A DNA stretch of 64,000 nt from Oegoconia quadripuncta (Eukaryota; Arthropoda; Insecta; Lepidoptera; Autostichidae): contig OX438741.1 of assembly GCA_949316235.1 (NCBI GenBank), forward strand, positions 18,167,124-18,231,123. The letters run 5' to 3'. Position 1 is the first letter of the stretch, and every line of letters starts with the position of its first letter. Below are positions 42,045 through 52,572 of the stretch, one piece after another. The notes under the pieces were generated by a model. That model was not told the DNA's origin, ran no database searches, and saw only the letters and a list, made by a program, of their open reading frames with translations. A program made the translations under genes and the position numbers.

Positions 42045-42215
42045 TTAGTATGTAGATTCGAATGACGTTGTCGCGACACACGCTGTTGCGAAAATCTTTT
42101 TGAGTGGTACGCTGTTTCGAAAACTTATTAGATCGAAACCCACTATATCGAATGATGTGCACTCGAAAACGTTGTTGCGAAACCCGCAGATGCGAAAAAC
42201 TTTTTAAATGTTTGA
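42045..42215. repeat. Short GTTGCGAAA-word cluster
   Basis: TTGTCGCGACACACGCTGTT, GCTGTTTCGAAAACTT, ACTCGAAAACGTTGTTGCGA and CAGATGCGAAAAAC form a cluster of the same short word at irregular spacing of 20-40 nt. It is non-coding and unexplained. Confidence 0.45.
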
Positions 42216-42825
42216 TACGCTATTTCTAAGAAAAGAAGCGAAAGAAAATTCAAGATTTAAATTTTATAATTAAATAAAGAAATCAACAAAACCAAATGTT
42301 ACATATTATTATGTAATTAATGTGTCTATTTAACAAAAATAACAACTCTGTCTTATAGAAAATTTAAGAGTTACATTTTATAATTATAAATAAATTGTTT
42401 GACATCTTTGACTATAATGATAGAATTAGGTAGTATTTTTTTTATTTTGGGAACTGAATTAACTCAATATAGACGAGTGTTTAGCGCTATGGCTCTTATG
42501 AAATCCATAGTGCTCATTGTGCTTTTCTTTTGTAAAGTCGCTGCAGTGGCATTTTCGTTCATTTTCAATTTTTTTGGTGGCGGAGTCCGTGGGATATTTC
42601 CTAAAATTCACTCAATTTTATGAGTCGTTGTTTTCTGTCCATCAATGAGCTTCTGAATACATCCGTACAACCTAAGTTGTCTATTTTCCATTAAAGAATT
42701 CCATCGTCGGTGCCATGCTTCCACGTTATTTTGAGTTCGCGGAGGACGCAAATCATTATATCTTTCGACGGACCACAAACTTGGAGGAAACAGGGGTTCT
42801 GGGAAGGAAGAGCATTTTTAATGCG

Positions 42826-43092
42826 AACTCGTAAGTGTCCGAAATATTTATTTATTATTTATTATTATACATCAACAGTGGGTACCGCAAATTAATGATT
42901 TCTACAATTAAAGTGATTGTCAAACATAAAACAATTACATTATACATACATCTCAAAAATTTGTAGGATTATTTAATTTAATTATAACGTTAAAATATTG
43001 TGGAATCACAAAATGCACAAAAACAATAGTATGTAAGTTATCTGTAACCTATCGTATAGACTGCCTAGTTTGGGACTAGATATTTGGTGTAT
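42826..43092 (+). repeat. Two SINE-C tail scraps in AT-rich DNA
   Basis: GTAAGTGTCCGAAATATTTA (42830-42852) and GCCTAGTTTGGGACTAGATA (43063-43082) are parts of the SINE-C 3' end separated by about 200 nt of unrelated AT-rich sequence. Confidence 0.45.
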
Positions 43093-43189
43093 AGGTATAT
43101 CTAGTATGTTTATTTATAGTGATTTATTTATTTTATTAAAATTAGTTTATCGCGCACGCTACCTACATATCATGTGCGTAATGCTTCCC

Positions 43190-43320
43190 AACCCAAAGGT
43201 TGCCTGGAAGAGATCGCTTTTAGTGATAAGACCGTCAAATTGTACTATCCCCTTTTTTTATTTATCGTTGTGTTATCTTCTTATTGTGGTACAATAAAGA
43301 ATATTTTGTTTGTTTGTAAG
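43190..43320 (+). mobile_element. CR1-like LINE 3' UTR fragment
   Basis: AAAGGTTGCCTGGAAGAGAT, CGCTTTTAGTGATAAGACCG and TTATTGTGGTACAATAAAGA are followed by a TTTG-rich end. It is the forward version of 23425-23560 and related to the 3' UTR of the LINE at 44581-45051. Confidence 0.55.
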
Positions 43321-43631
43321 AGTCCTAAATATTTATTATTATAACCATGGAATTCTTATGAAATAACATTTTGGCTTAATACACCTTTTTCGGGTGACCT
43401 TGGTGCGGGTTAATCGGTAAATTACCCACTCTGTATAATTAATTAAATTATGTAGGTTTATTGCCTAAGTATTTTGTGTAACATAATGTTTTATGAAATC
43501 AAAATTACTATCTACCTTGCCCAACGTAGTAACTATTCACATTAAAGGAGAGACGCATATCTATGGGAGTATTTTGGGGTATGACCACGGAATACATAAT
43601 AATACAAGTACAGAAGGATCACTCTGCATTA

Positions 43632-43915
43632 ACCGCATCCGTGTCTCAATGGAAACAACATAGGGTTTACGATTCGGAGGTCGCGGGTTCGATCCCCAGC
43701 GGGGTACATGTTTAGTACTCGTTTGGTTGGTGGTAGGGCATTTTACATGTCCATCCACCATACCATCTTATTTCAATCTGCCACCAAACAGCATTGTTGT
43801 TTTCCGGTTGTCACAGATAAGATAGCCAGTCCCCCAAATTCCAGGAGTCGGCCTCATCTTCACTTAACATCAGGGTCGATTGAAGTCAAGTGCTAACCAG
43901 TTGTGCATAAAAATA
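43632..43915 (+). mobile_element. SINE-A copy, older, with deletions
   Basis: The head ACCGCATCCGTGTCTCAATG (two changes), an intact B-box GGTTCGATCCCC and the tail CAGTTGTGCATAAAAATAAG are present. The middle has deletions (CATCCACCATACCATCTT). Confidence 0.8.
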
Positions 43916-44039
43916 AGTTTAAATATATATTTATGACTGTGGTCAGGTTATTATCTGCTGAATGTAGCATATTCTCAGTCTTCCTCTTTTTCTTTTCTCC
44001 TCTATTCTTCCAGCAATTTATATATTATTTATAATTAGC

Positions 44040-44180
44040 TTACTGGCTTCTCGAGTGCAGGTCAGAAAGAATAATTTTATTTATTCTGTATTTAAAATGA
44101 AATCTTAATTTATCCAACGAGGGCGTGACTGGACGATATAAACCCTCTCAAATGCGGCGACACTGTACTAATTTACAATT
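44040..44180 (+). repeat. Unclassified repeat shared with 17395-17545
   Basis: ATTCTGTATTTAAAATGAAA and TCTTAATTTATCCAACGAGG parallel the earlier copy. It is non-coding. Confidence 0.45.
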
Positions 44181-44545
44181 TTACAACACAATCACCTTTG
44201 TTTTTATGTTACGTCTGTGATCTGAGATCACCATATTGTAGGTAACTGGTATTACTGGAGTAATCAGAGCAATGCTGGAATCACAAACGAAATCCAATTA
44301 CATGTCAAATTACATTTCTGTCACTGCTCGTCATATAGTGGTGATATAAATAGGTGTCATCTACACTATCGGCAGATCTGTTATGTATGTATGTATGTAT
44401 TATGTGTAAGTATTTCAGAATTTTGTTCAAGCGTAGATTTGAGCATAGCTAGAAAGAGATGCCGCTATACAAGTTACATAAAGCTGTCCCTTTTTAATTA
44501 TTCGGAGATTTAATAAAAAATATAATTTAATTTATTGGCCACATT

Positions 44546-45371
44546 AAGGCCCGTTTTAATAAACCAATCTCAATACAAGTACCTCATACCACTGATTTTT
44601 ATAGTTTCTCGTTCACTGTCCATGCAGTCAGGCTGTGGAACTCACTTCCCACTAACATACGCGACAGCCAGTCATTGCCCATTTTTAAATTCCGTGTGAA
44701 AGAGCATTATCTTGGGTCCTGTCAATAACCATTGTTTATTTATAATATTTATTAATATATGTATTAATATATTCATTTATATATCATTTATATGTTCGTG
44801 TATATATTCATTTACATATTCGTAGGCTTATTTATGTACTTATTATTATGTACTTAATATTTATTTTCTTATTTTCATTTTACTTGTGTGCACTCTATGT
44901 TTCCCCTTCACTATTGTTATTTCCTATGTTGGGTTTGCTGGAAGATATCTCTTTTAGGGATAAGCTCGCCTTTTGTATATCTTACTCTTAAGTATCACTG
45001 TAATTGTTTTTTGTGTATGCAATAAAGTGTTAAATAAATAAAAATAAATAAACAAGTCTTGAGGCTGTGTCACCCGAGATGCGTCTTAAGAAGTTGACGC
45101 TATCTCAAGATCCGTGCTAATTTATAAAGCAATCTTGAGGTCTACTCAGCTGAGATCACTTCTCAATTGAGATCAATTCGCCTCAGCGGCAAATGAATGA
45201 TAGTCTCGAGTTTCGTTTATTAATACGCGAAACTCGGCGCACCTCTCAAGTGAGTACTGCTTGAGTATCCACGTGCGTTTTAGGTCACAAGTTAGGTTTA
45301 TTAATCAACACGTTTACTTGAGACCGAGAGACTGTTCTCAATCTTGAGAATGGTTTATTAATAAGGGCCTT
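44546..45371. mobile_element. MITE-1 copy 3, interrupted by a LINE
   Basis: The left end AAGGCCCGTTTTAATAAACC and right end GGTTTATTAATAAGGGCCTT are both present, with TA flanks. Without the 471-nt insert the element is about 350 nt. The interior resumes at ACAAGTCTTGAGGCTGTGTC. It shows many internal inverted words and can fold over most of its length. Confidence 0.8.
44581..45051 (+). mobile_element. 5'-truncated LINE inserted in MITE-1
   Basis: The frame 44582-44728 (48 codons and TAA) encodes PHTTDFYSFSFTVHAVRLWN, then SLPTNIRDSQSLPIFKFRVK, the C-terminal end of a jockey/CR1-like reverse transcriptase. The 3' UTR contains GGAAGATATCTCTTTTAGGG and ends in (AAAT)n. ACAAGT flanks it on both sides (44575-44580 and 45052-45057) as the target-site duplication. 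MITE-1 copy 4 has a single ACAAGT here, giving the empty site. Confidence 0.85.
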
Positions 45372-45697
45372 AGTGCCCTGAGATACGCTTTGAGGAACGA
45401 CTGACAGCGTCTTTGTAAAATACACGACATAATTATATGTCAGTCTCTCTTATTCGCATAAAGAATGAACGAGATACCTGGCGTCGATTTTGCGCTGTAG
45501 AGACTAAATGCTAGCCTAGAAATGGGTCAATACAATATATAATAAATAAAAGCTTGTAATAAATAGTACTTACTGATTTAGAAAATGGTGATAGTTATGT
45601 GTTTTACGGTACGGTAGGGTTTTCCCATACAAATTTCAATAACTGGTAAAAAAAAAAGATTTTGCTAGAAACGTCACCCTAAACATACATTGTACTG

Positions 45698-46026
45698 ACC
45701 GCCTCCGTGGCTCAATGTAATCAACGTTGGGTTTATGATTCGGAGTCGCGGGTTCGATCCCCAGCGGGGTACATGTTTAAGTACTCGGTTTGGTTGGTGG
45801 TAGGGCATTTTAAATGTCCGCCTGGCTAGCTACCAACATCTTATCCAAATCTGCCGCCAAGCAGCAATGTTAATAGCATTGTTGTGTTCCGGTTGTTATG
45901 TATAAGATAGCCAGTCCCCCAAATGTGTTGGGGTTTCCGGGTCATTACGCTTCCACCTTCGACCTCATGTTCACTTAACATCAGGTGTGATTGAGGTGAA
46001 GTACCAACCAGTTGTGCATAAAAAAA
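45698..46026 (+). mobile_element. SINE-A copy, full length
   Basis: The head ACCGCCTCCGTGGCTCAATG, B-box GGTTCGATCCCC, body and tail CAGTTGTGCATAAAAAA are all present, with only scattered changes. Confidence 0.85.
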
Positions 46027-46378
46027 CTGATTAAACAAGGATTAGGTCGTCGTCCATAAAACAAGAAATATCACAATTATTTATTATGTGGGTTAGAAGC
46101 ATTATTTATTTAAATGGAGTAACATGACGTAACCTCTGGGAACAGTGACGTATATTTATGCATTCATTTATTAAGACAGTTTATTTGAGTTTATGCATTT
46201 AAAAATAGGTTTATTGTCCCAAAACCGAACATCATATTCGTATATTTTTCTCTTTGTCAAAGACTTACGAGTAGCTGTATTGACATTAGCAAAAATCAAT
46301 AATTTTTTTGGTAAATTCACAAAAGTTCTAGGGAAATAATAAATACGTAATAATTAATTTGGTTGTTTGTTTGGTTAC

Positions 46379-46790
46379 GACTTGTTTGGTGTAGTGGTTA
46401 GCAACTCTGGCCACTATACCAAAAGGTTGCGGGTTCTAATCCCGCTGCGGGCATATGTTTCTGTGATGAATACGGATATTGTGTACCCGAGTTATGGATG
46501 TTTTCATTTATAATAAGTGTTTATTTACAAAAAAAGTATTTATTTAGTCAAATCAAATCAAAATCAAAAATCTTTTTATTTCGTAAGTTATAAGAATAAC
46601 ATTTGAAATCGTCATGTCATACAGTTATCGCTCATTCACTAGGCAGTCTCCCCAGAGAAGAACGAGCAAGAAACTCTGGGGTTGCTCTTTTTAAACAAGT
46701 CAAGTAGTATATCAACCATCTGGAATCCACAACACAAGCCTATAGTTGCTTAGTGTGGAACTAGATGGCGCTGTGTGTGTATTTAAGAAT
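46379..46790 (+). mobile_element. SINE-B copy split by a LINE tail
   Basis: The head GACTTGTTTGGTGTAGTGG and the diverged B-box GGTTCTAATCC are followed by GCATATGTTTCTGTGATGAA. The body breaks at 46549 and resumes at GTATATCAACCATCTGGAAT, ending CTAGATGGCGCTGTGTG. Confidence 0.75.
46549..46704 (-). mobile_element. LINE-Y-related 3' tail inserted in SINE-B
   Basis: The plus strand reads CAAATCAAATCAAAATCAAA, then CAGAGAAGAACGAGCAAGAA with CTCTGGGG. This is the inverse of a LINE-Y-like 3' UTR. TAGT occurs on both sides (46545-46548 and 46705-46708), a candidate target duplication. The uninterrupted SINE-B at 23645 supports the empty site. Confidence 0.65.
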
Positions 46791-46977
46791 ATATAAAAAA
46801 AGTTTTTTTTTTTTTTTTCTCTGTTTATTTTAAGGAGGGTTTCTTCAATAAAGAAGATGTCACCCTCATAGTGATACAGAATAGAATAGAATAGAATAGA
46901 AGAAAAAAAGTTATCAGCGGGCAGTAGTTTAGATAGATTTATTGATCATAGAAAAAGTTTATCCGACAGTGACTCAC

Positions 46978-47152
46978 CCGAGATATTGATGCGTTGCTCG
47001 TCATAGTAGTCGAGATGGTGGGGGTCCTCTTCGTCCTCGGGCAGCACCGGCTCGTCAGGCAGCGCGTCGGGGCGGCGCGCGCGGCTCGCGTTGGGCGCGC
47101 CAGCCACACTCACGAGGGCCCACACCACCGCCAGCGGCACCACCACATCCAT
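46978..47152 (-). CDS. First coding exon (signal peptide) of the EB/EGF-like gene
   Basis: The minus-strand ATG at 47152 opens 58 codons plus one base and stops at TCGG|GTGAGT, a consensus donor in phase 1. Residues 1-19 (MDVVVPLAVVWALVSVAGA) form a typical signal peptide. The mature start PNASRARRP is followed by an acidic stretch (PVLPEDEEDPHHLDYYDE) and RINIS. Two N-glycosylation sequons are visible (NAS at 21-23, NIS at 56-58). The exon is a GC-rich island in AT-rich DNA. Its split codon is completed in frame by the cysteine-rich exon at 3764-3907. The implied intron is 43,070 nt. An out-of-frame upstream ATG at 47160 overlaps the start and could dampen translation. The family is not identified by name. 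Function is inferred only as extracellular or membrane-anchored. Confidence 0.75.
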
Positions 47153-47334
47153 GCCGACATCACCGCGCTGGCACGCCGGTGGTTGCGCTGGGGATTGAGT
47201 AACCGAACTTCAAACTTCAACCAAGAAAAAGTTTTTAATTGGTATCATTCAGTGGCGTGCACAGCATTTTGTCACATATTATGCAGAATGATAAAATTTG
47301 CATTGAAACGAGAAAAAATACAACTACAAATAAT

Positions 47335-47445
47335 GAAATAAATAAATAAATATTTCGGACACTTACACCAATCCACTAGTCCCATACTAAACAAAGCCTG
47401 TGCTATGGATACTAGATGACGGATAAACATACATAAATAATTAGC
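47335..47445 (-). mobile_element. SINE-C 3' half
   Basis: An (AAAT)n run followed by TTCGGACACTTACACCAATC and ACTAGATGACGGATAAACAT is an inverted, headless SINE-C. It lies just upstream of the signal-peptide exon on the gene's strand. The neighbouring 47243-47330 stretch matches 21493-21555. Confidence 0.7.
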
Positions 47446-47519
47446 GCAAGAAAAGCGCAATGTTAATGCAAGAACCAGTTAACCATTTATTTCAGCGTAA
47501 GATATGATATACATACATA

Positions 47520-47805
47520 ACGTCACGACCTTTATTCCAAATGGGGTGGTCAGACATATCCCTAACATTAGCGTTTGGGTATTCCAAACATTAAAAGTTT
47601 AATGCTTGAAACAATATCCACGGTTCACCTTGCGATATATATATACAGAAATGCACACGTGATAGGGATGAGACCATCGCCGTTGAAACATGCAAATCAA
47701 TAGATGGTTTTTGGTGGAAAGTCCCTTAGTCGCCTTTTACGACACCCGTGGGAAGAGACAGATTGGTTCTATGCTTTCACGTGCTGACACCACACGGCAC
47801 GTAAA
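47520..47805 (+). repeat. Interspersed repeat with CCTTAGTCGCCTTTTACGAC block
   Basis: GGGGTGGTCAGACATATCCC, TTTTTGGTGGAAAGTCCCTT, AGTCGCCTTTTACGACACCC and GACACCACACGGCACG form a unit that I recognise as common in moth and butterfly DNA. There is no coding. The class is uncertain. Confidence 0.5.
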
Positions 47806-47873
47806 AATATATAAATAATACAATTTGATATACTTTTTGGGAGCTGGTTGAAGTACGCCAAGCTTTTTTGTAA

Positions 47874-48112
47874 TTTTTTTTATGGATAACGGGTTTGTAC
47901 TTGACCTCAATCACACCTGATGTTAAGTGAAGATGAGGTCGAAGGTGGAAGCGTACTGACCCGGAAACCCCAACACATTTGAGGGACTGGCTATCTTATA
48001 TCTGACAACAGGAACACAACAATGGTATTAACATTCCTGTTTGGGGGCAGATTTAGATAAGATGGTGGTAGCTAGCCAGGCGGACATTTAAAATGCCCTA
48101 CCACCAACCAAA
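47874..48112 (-). mobile_element. SINE-A, head missing
   Basis: The inverted tail (ATGGATAACGGGTTTGTACT) and body through CCCTACCACCAACCAAA are present. It stops before the tRNA-like head, so it is 5'-truncated. Confidence 0.8.
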
Positions 48113-48389
48113 TCATCAGGACTTCGGCCTGAATCAATTGGTTTATTGCATCATTTTTATTTGATATTTTTTTAAGGTGTTATATTAATTAATTCAGTAA
48201 CTCTGTAAGTGTATTTATTTAACAGTAACTGTTAAGCAGTCACGATTTAATCATGTTGCTTGATTCAACAGGTGACGTAGCGTGCTAAACGTCAGTTGAA
48301 TATTCGTTATACAGCCTGTAAGGGATAAGTCGACATTCCTTGAAATAGGTGGTTAGTTACCTCGATACGATTAGTCGAGACTAGCGCGC

Positions 48390-48595
48390 TAGTCGCCTTC
48401 CGGGAACGGGCCTCCTTTTGTGAGGTAGGGGGCAAGGCGGCTAATGCGTTCCCAGGTGCTCTCTACTGCCGAGGAAGGTCGCCACGGGGCTTTAGTGGGT
48501 ATCATTCCCGATAGGGAGGGGAGTCTCACATAACCGTCTCGCCGTCCCCCAGGCGAGCGGTACGCGTAATGCGTTTCCCCGCGTCAAAAAAAAAA
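48390..48595 (+). mobile_element. GC-rich poly(A)-ended retroelement 3' end
   Basis: TAGTCGCCTTCCGGGAACGG, CTCTCTACTGCCGAGGAAGG, TAACCGTCTCGCCGTCCCCC and GTAATGCGTTTCCCCGCGTC are followed by an A-run. The sharp GC rise and terminal poly(A) mark a 5'-truncated non-LTR insertion. The family is not recognised (R1-like is a guess). Confidence 0.5.
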
Positions 48596-48894
48596 TAGGC
48601 GATTTTTTATGTTAATGGATAAAATAAAAAAATAGTTATATTTTTCAAACAAATTAATTACGTAGGTACCTATTTTATTGTAAGCTTCCTCTTAAATGTA
48701 ATTGATAAACTGTCAACGTTGCATCAAGTTAAAGAATGAATTACACCATCTACTATCCTACCAATCAGTCAATAGCCGTGTAAATTTGTATAGTGTGCGT
48801 TAAGAGAAATTTTCTTCGATTTATTTGGATATTTATTTAGGACCGAAGTAAATAACATATTTTAATTTGGATTTCGGATTTAGATTTATATTGA

Positions 48895-49140
48895 ACTAGC
48901 TTTCCTCCCGCGACTTCGTCCGCGTGGAAGATTTTATCAAAATACAAACAACAAACTTTCATCCCCTATTTTATCCCCTTGGGGGTAGAATTTATCAAAA
49001 TCCTTTCTTAGCGGATGCCTACGTCATAACATCTACCTGCATGCCAAATTTCAGCCCGATCCGTCCAGTGGTTTGGGCTGGGCGTTGATAGATCACTATG
49101 TCAGTCACCTTTGAGTTATATATATATATATATATATAGA
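48895..49140 (+). repeat. Rep-4 (RTE-like LINE tail)
   Basis: TAGCTTTCCTCCCGCGACTT, CGTCCGCGTGGAAG, ATTTCAGCCCGATCCGTCCA and GTGGTTTGGGCTGG end in an (AT)n microsatellite at 49118-49138. Confidence 0.6.
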
Positions 49141-49329
49141 TTAAATAACATGCCCATAAAGGGAATGTCGGGTTGACCCTTATACACGCAGTATACTATA
49201 AATTATATTTCAAGTCTTGATAGAGAAGTATGGGATTGATTAACCGATTTGGAGTGGTTTAAAGTATATAGATAATACAACTTAGTATTGATCCAAGTAA
49301 TCCCTCGCTGAATTTGGTACCACGTAAAC

Positions 49330-49525
49330 ACCTTAGAAGTCATCATCATCATCATCATCAGCCCATAAACATCCCACTGCAGGGATATAAGCCTTCCCTG
49401 TATATGTGAGAATGTGGGCCGTAGTCCACCACGCTGGCCCAATGCGGGTTGGGGACTTCACATGCCTTTGATTTTTATTTCTCAGGCATGCAGGCTTCCT
49501 CAGGATGTTTTCCTTCACCGTTTAA
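49330..49525 (-). repeat. LINE-end repeat with (CAT)n
   Basis: CATCATCATCATCATCAGCC, CATCCCACTGCAGGGATATA and CACCACGCTGGCCCAATGCG are followed by CTTCCTCAGGATGTTTTCCT. It is a familiar lepidopteran LINE-end block. A short piece of it lies in MITE-2 copy 1 (9088-9135). Confidence 0.55.
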
Positions 49526-49534
49526 AATAAACTC

Positions 49535-49775
49535 ACTAGCTTTCCGCCCGCGGTTTCGTCTGCGTGGAATAGCTTTATCGCGGACATATTTAATGTGTTT
49601 ATCCCGCGGGAACTACTCACTTTATCAGGATAAAAAGTTTCCTATATCTTAATACAGGGTATATTCTATCTATATACCAAATTTCGTCCAAATCCATTTA
49701 TCCGTTTCGCCGTGATTGAGCAAAAAATAAACAAATAAACGAACATACAAACATCCAAACTTTCACATTAATAAT
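49535..49775 (+). repeat. Rep-4 (RTE-like LINE tail)
   Basis: CTAGCTTTCCGCCCGCGGTT, TTATCCCGCGGGAACTACTC and ATATACCAAATTTCGTCCAA with CGTTTCGCCGTGATTGAGC are present. This is the best preserved forward copy. Confidence 0.6.
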
Positions 49776-49854
49776 ATTAATTAGATTGAGAGACCGCGTC
49801 CTAACCGGTGAGTCATCGACACTCTACGTACTAACTGCGTTAACTACGTTTTTA

Positions 49855-50030
49855 ACTTCACCATCGCGGTCGCGTTTACGCAAAAAGTATCTATGAAAAA
49901 AATCGTTTTGCAAACTATCCGCTAGAGGCGCTGCACATTTCTTGATACATATCGTCACGTAAACATGAACGCGGTAGTAAAGTTAAGTCGAAACGAAACT
50001 CACACTCCGCCCCTCTGAACCCTAGAAGTA
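49855..50030 (-). repeat. Unclassified repeat, inverted partner of 12985-13145
   Basis: AAAAATCGTTTTGCAAACTA, TCCGCTAGAGGCGCTG and GAAACTCACACTCCGCCC mirror the first copy. Confidence 0.5.
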
Positions 50031-50046
50031 AATTATGGTAACTCGA

Positions 50047-50345
50047 TACGTCTATCCATTAGACGTTTATCCCCTTATCCTCCTAGTGCGCTTTCGTGGT
50101 ACTAAATTTAGTGATTGAACGCAAGCGAGCTAAAAGACAAATGGTTAGCGTAGCAACGCAAATATTTTTATATAGTACGATGGCTGCGTTAAAGTACGAA
50201 AGGGATAAACGTCTATCCATGAGACGTGTATCCCCTTATCCTCCTAGTGCGCTTTCGTGGTACTAAATTTAGTGATTGAACGCAAGCGAGCTAAAAGACA
50301 AATGATTAGCGAACCAATGCAAATATTTTTAGTACTATGGCTGCT
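50047..50345 (+). repeat. ~160-nt tandem duplication
   Basis: ACGTCTATCCATTAGACGTT, ATCCTCCTAGTGCGCTTTCG, TGGTACTAAATTTAGTGATT and GAACGCAAGCGAGCTAAAAG occur twice head to tail (50047 and 50207). A looser match lies at 38430-38480. Confidence 0.75.
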
Positions 50346-51370
50346 CTCTGAACCCTGTATTCGATGTCCATTCATACCCAACCCAAGTTTGCTTCAACAA
50401 CTGTCCTTCCTAGACAATGAAAATCGCTACATGGGAAAGACTTATGTCCAGTAGTGGACTTCTAACCGTTGGGAAGTAAGAGGTCTATCCAATACATAAC
50501 CGAAACCACAACAGAAACAGTTTAATGCAAATTGGAAAAGTTTCACCCATAAATTAAAGTACTACATTGTACTGGCGTGCGCGATACTATCGCTACGCGT
50601 CGTGTACAATCAACGATTATGTAGAGCGATTGGGTTAACACGAGTAGGCAATAATAATACTCGTACGAATTAAATTAATTAAATTACTTTTACGTCTCTT
50701 TTATAGCTCGATGACGAATGGAAATGGCTCAATTTTATTGAGCTGTAAGCTTGAAGCCTATACTGTATACGGTTCCCAAATGGTGGTCCGTGCTGTAAGG
50801 GTAACAGGGGATCCGTGTTCAATCCGAAAATTAACGAAAACGTTAATAGAAAACAGTCATCATAATGTAACCGCTACTTATACCGACCCCTTACACTTAC
50901 AAACAAACAGACTGGATGCAGCTCCAAATATTCGCGTCCTTACTCCCAAATAACCTAAGCCTAATTTTAATGATATTATAAATATAAATTGGCGTTTTGT
51001 AAGAAGAATTTCATTAAGACTGTTTTCTCCATATAAAGATTTTTGAATTTTTTTTGGGAACGGCAAATCCAAGCTAAACTTTGTGTGAAATATTGGCAGT
51101 GTTAATTTTTAAAAGTAACCGCTTTATAAAAGTTTCTGCGAATCTAAGAAATAATGTGGGCAGCTCATGAAAAGAGCTGTGTTCAAGTTTTTTTTATTAT
51201 GCGATTTAGCTGAGACTTTAAAAAATATTTCATGTGAAACCTTGAAAATATATTCTATTTTCCAAATAAAAAACAAATTTCGAAATAACTATAGAATCGT
51301 AGGAGTTGGTACATTATGATTAACGAAGAAAAAAATCTCCAATTTCATAGGTAAAGGCCTAAATTAATAT
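50346..51370. other. No gene seen
   Basis: A frame at 50711-50953 (80 codons) has no recognised motif and no splice context. The rest is AT-rich. Confidence 0.4.
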
Positions 51371-51372
51371 TT

Positions 51373-51640
51373 GACGACCTGTTTGGTGTAGTGGTTAAAA
51401 ATTCTGACTGCTATACCAAAAGGTCGCGGGTATGAATCCCGCTAGGGGCATATGTTTGTATGATGAATACAGACATGTGTTCCAGAGTTATGGATGTTTT
51501 TCATTTATTTATGTATTTATTTACAAAAAAAAATGTATTTGTGTAGTTTATCAACCATCTCGTATCCATAACTACAAGCGTAGTTGCTTAGTGTGGAACT
51601 AGATGGCGCTGTGTGTATGTGCAAAGATATTTATTATTTT
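51373..51640 (+). mobile_element. SINE-B copy, full length
   Basis: GACGACCTGTTTGGTGTAGT (A-box), the diverged B-box GGGTATGAATCCC, ATGGATGTTTTTCATTTAT and the tail CTAGATGGCGCTGTGTGTAT are all present. This is the best template for the family in the window. Confidence 0.8.
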
Positions 51641-51807
51641 TATTTATTATTTTAAATTCTTATTTTCTCCTCTTTTGGGGGTATTACCTTATCATGCGGT
51701 CCAAGCATGATAAGGGGATAACCGAATTATGGTACGCGATTGTCAGTTATGGTTGCAGACGTTAAAAATTTCCTAGCAATGCGGCATGTATTTAGAATTG
51801 TGGCTTT

Positions 51808-51935
51808 GTTTGTTTGTAAACGCTTTATTGTACAAAAAGGCAATACATTAATTTTGCATTGATACAGAATTTGAGCACAATTGCAGACTTATCCCATAGA
51901 GGGATTTCTTCCAGTCAACTTCTTCTTCCATATAG
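51808..51935 (-). mobile_element. CR1-like LINE 3' end fragment
   Basis: TTGTTTGTAAACGCTTTATT, GTACAAAAAGGCAAT and TATCCCATAGAGGGATTTCT with TCCAGTC are the inverse of a CR1-like 3' UTR. It is diverged. Confidence 0.5.
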
Positions 51936-52193
51936 GGTTAGTTAGAAAACAATAGATTGGGCGTTTGGCTTCTTGCAATGTTTCTATAATATGAGTTGGG
52001 ATATACATATATTATTATTATTGTTATATGAAAAATAATCATTGCTCACATTAAATATGCAGTTACGGTACAATTTTTTTTTTTTTTTCTATTTATTCAT
52101 TATATATGAAAAAGGTTTAACACAATACAAAAGTGCGCCACAGAAACCTATTCAAGGTTTATACGCAACACACTGAGCCTCATCGCTTACCAC

Positions 52194-52547
52194 TTACTGT
52201 CTATTACAAGTTACAGTATCACCAGCACCACCCATGTAGTACTTTTTAAGTGATTGTTTACATTTTTTTATATTTATAAATATATCTGTATGTATTTCCT
52301 TGGGAATATCATTTAAAATGTTTGGTAACATGTACTCCCACGTCCTCGCTCCGTAAATGTTAGTGTATTTAGGTAACTCATACAAAGGTATATACTCCAG
52401 CTTACGTAGATAATCAGGTCTATGTTTTGTCTTTAATGAATTTCTATTGGGATACTCGTCTGTAATAACGGACATTTTAATCTTATCAAACACAGATATT
52501 TGTATTGTCATGTCAAAAATTGAAATATTCAAATTACAAGGTATCAC
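52194..52547 (-). pseudogene. LINE reverse transcriptase C-terminal fragment
   Basis: The minus-strand frame includes YLRKLEYIPLYELPKYTNIY, then GARTWEYMLPNILNDIPKEI and NIKKCKQSLKKYYM. The G-x-R-x-x-x-Y-x-L-P-x-x-x-N-x-x-P pattern followed by a basic helix and a YYM end is the C-terminal tail of jockey/CR1-like reverse transcriptases. The frame is open for 117 codons but starts well inside the domain. It could be the end of the same insertion as 51808-51935. Confidence 0.55.
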
Positions 52548-52572
52548 TCACTCACTCTTGTATCAATCACTC

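Noticed and set aside
44581..45051. Solo LTR or LTR retrotransposon inside MITE-1
   Set aside because: The insert encodes a LINE C-terminus, ends in an (AAAT)n tail and has a 6-nt target duplication without TG/CA termini.
46994..47341. 115-codon plus-strand frame opposite the signal-peptide exon
   Set aside because: It is an antisense frame enabled by high GC. The minus strand has a signal peptide and a phase-compatible donor.
50711..50953. 80-codon plus-strand frame
   Set aside because: No motif, no splice context and average composition; consistent with chance.
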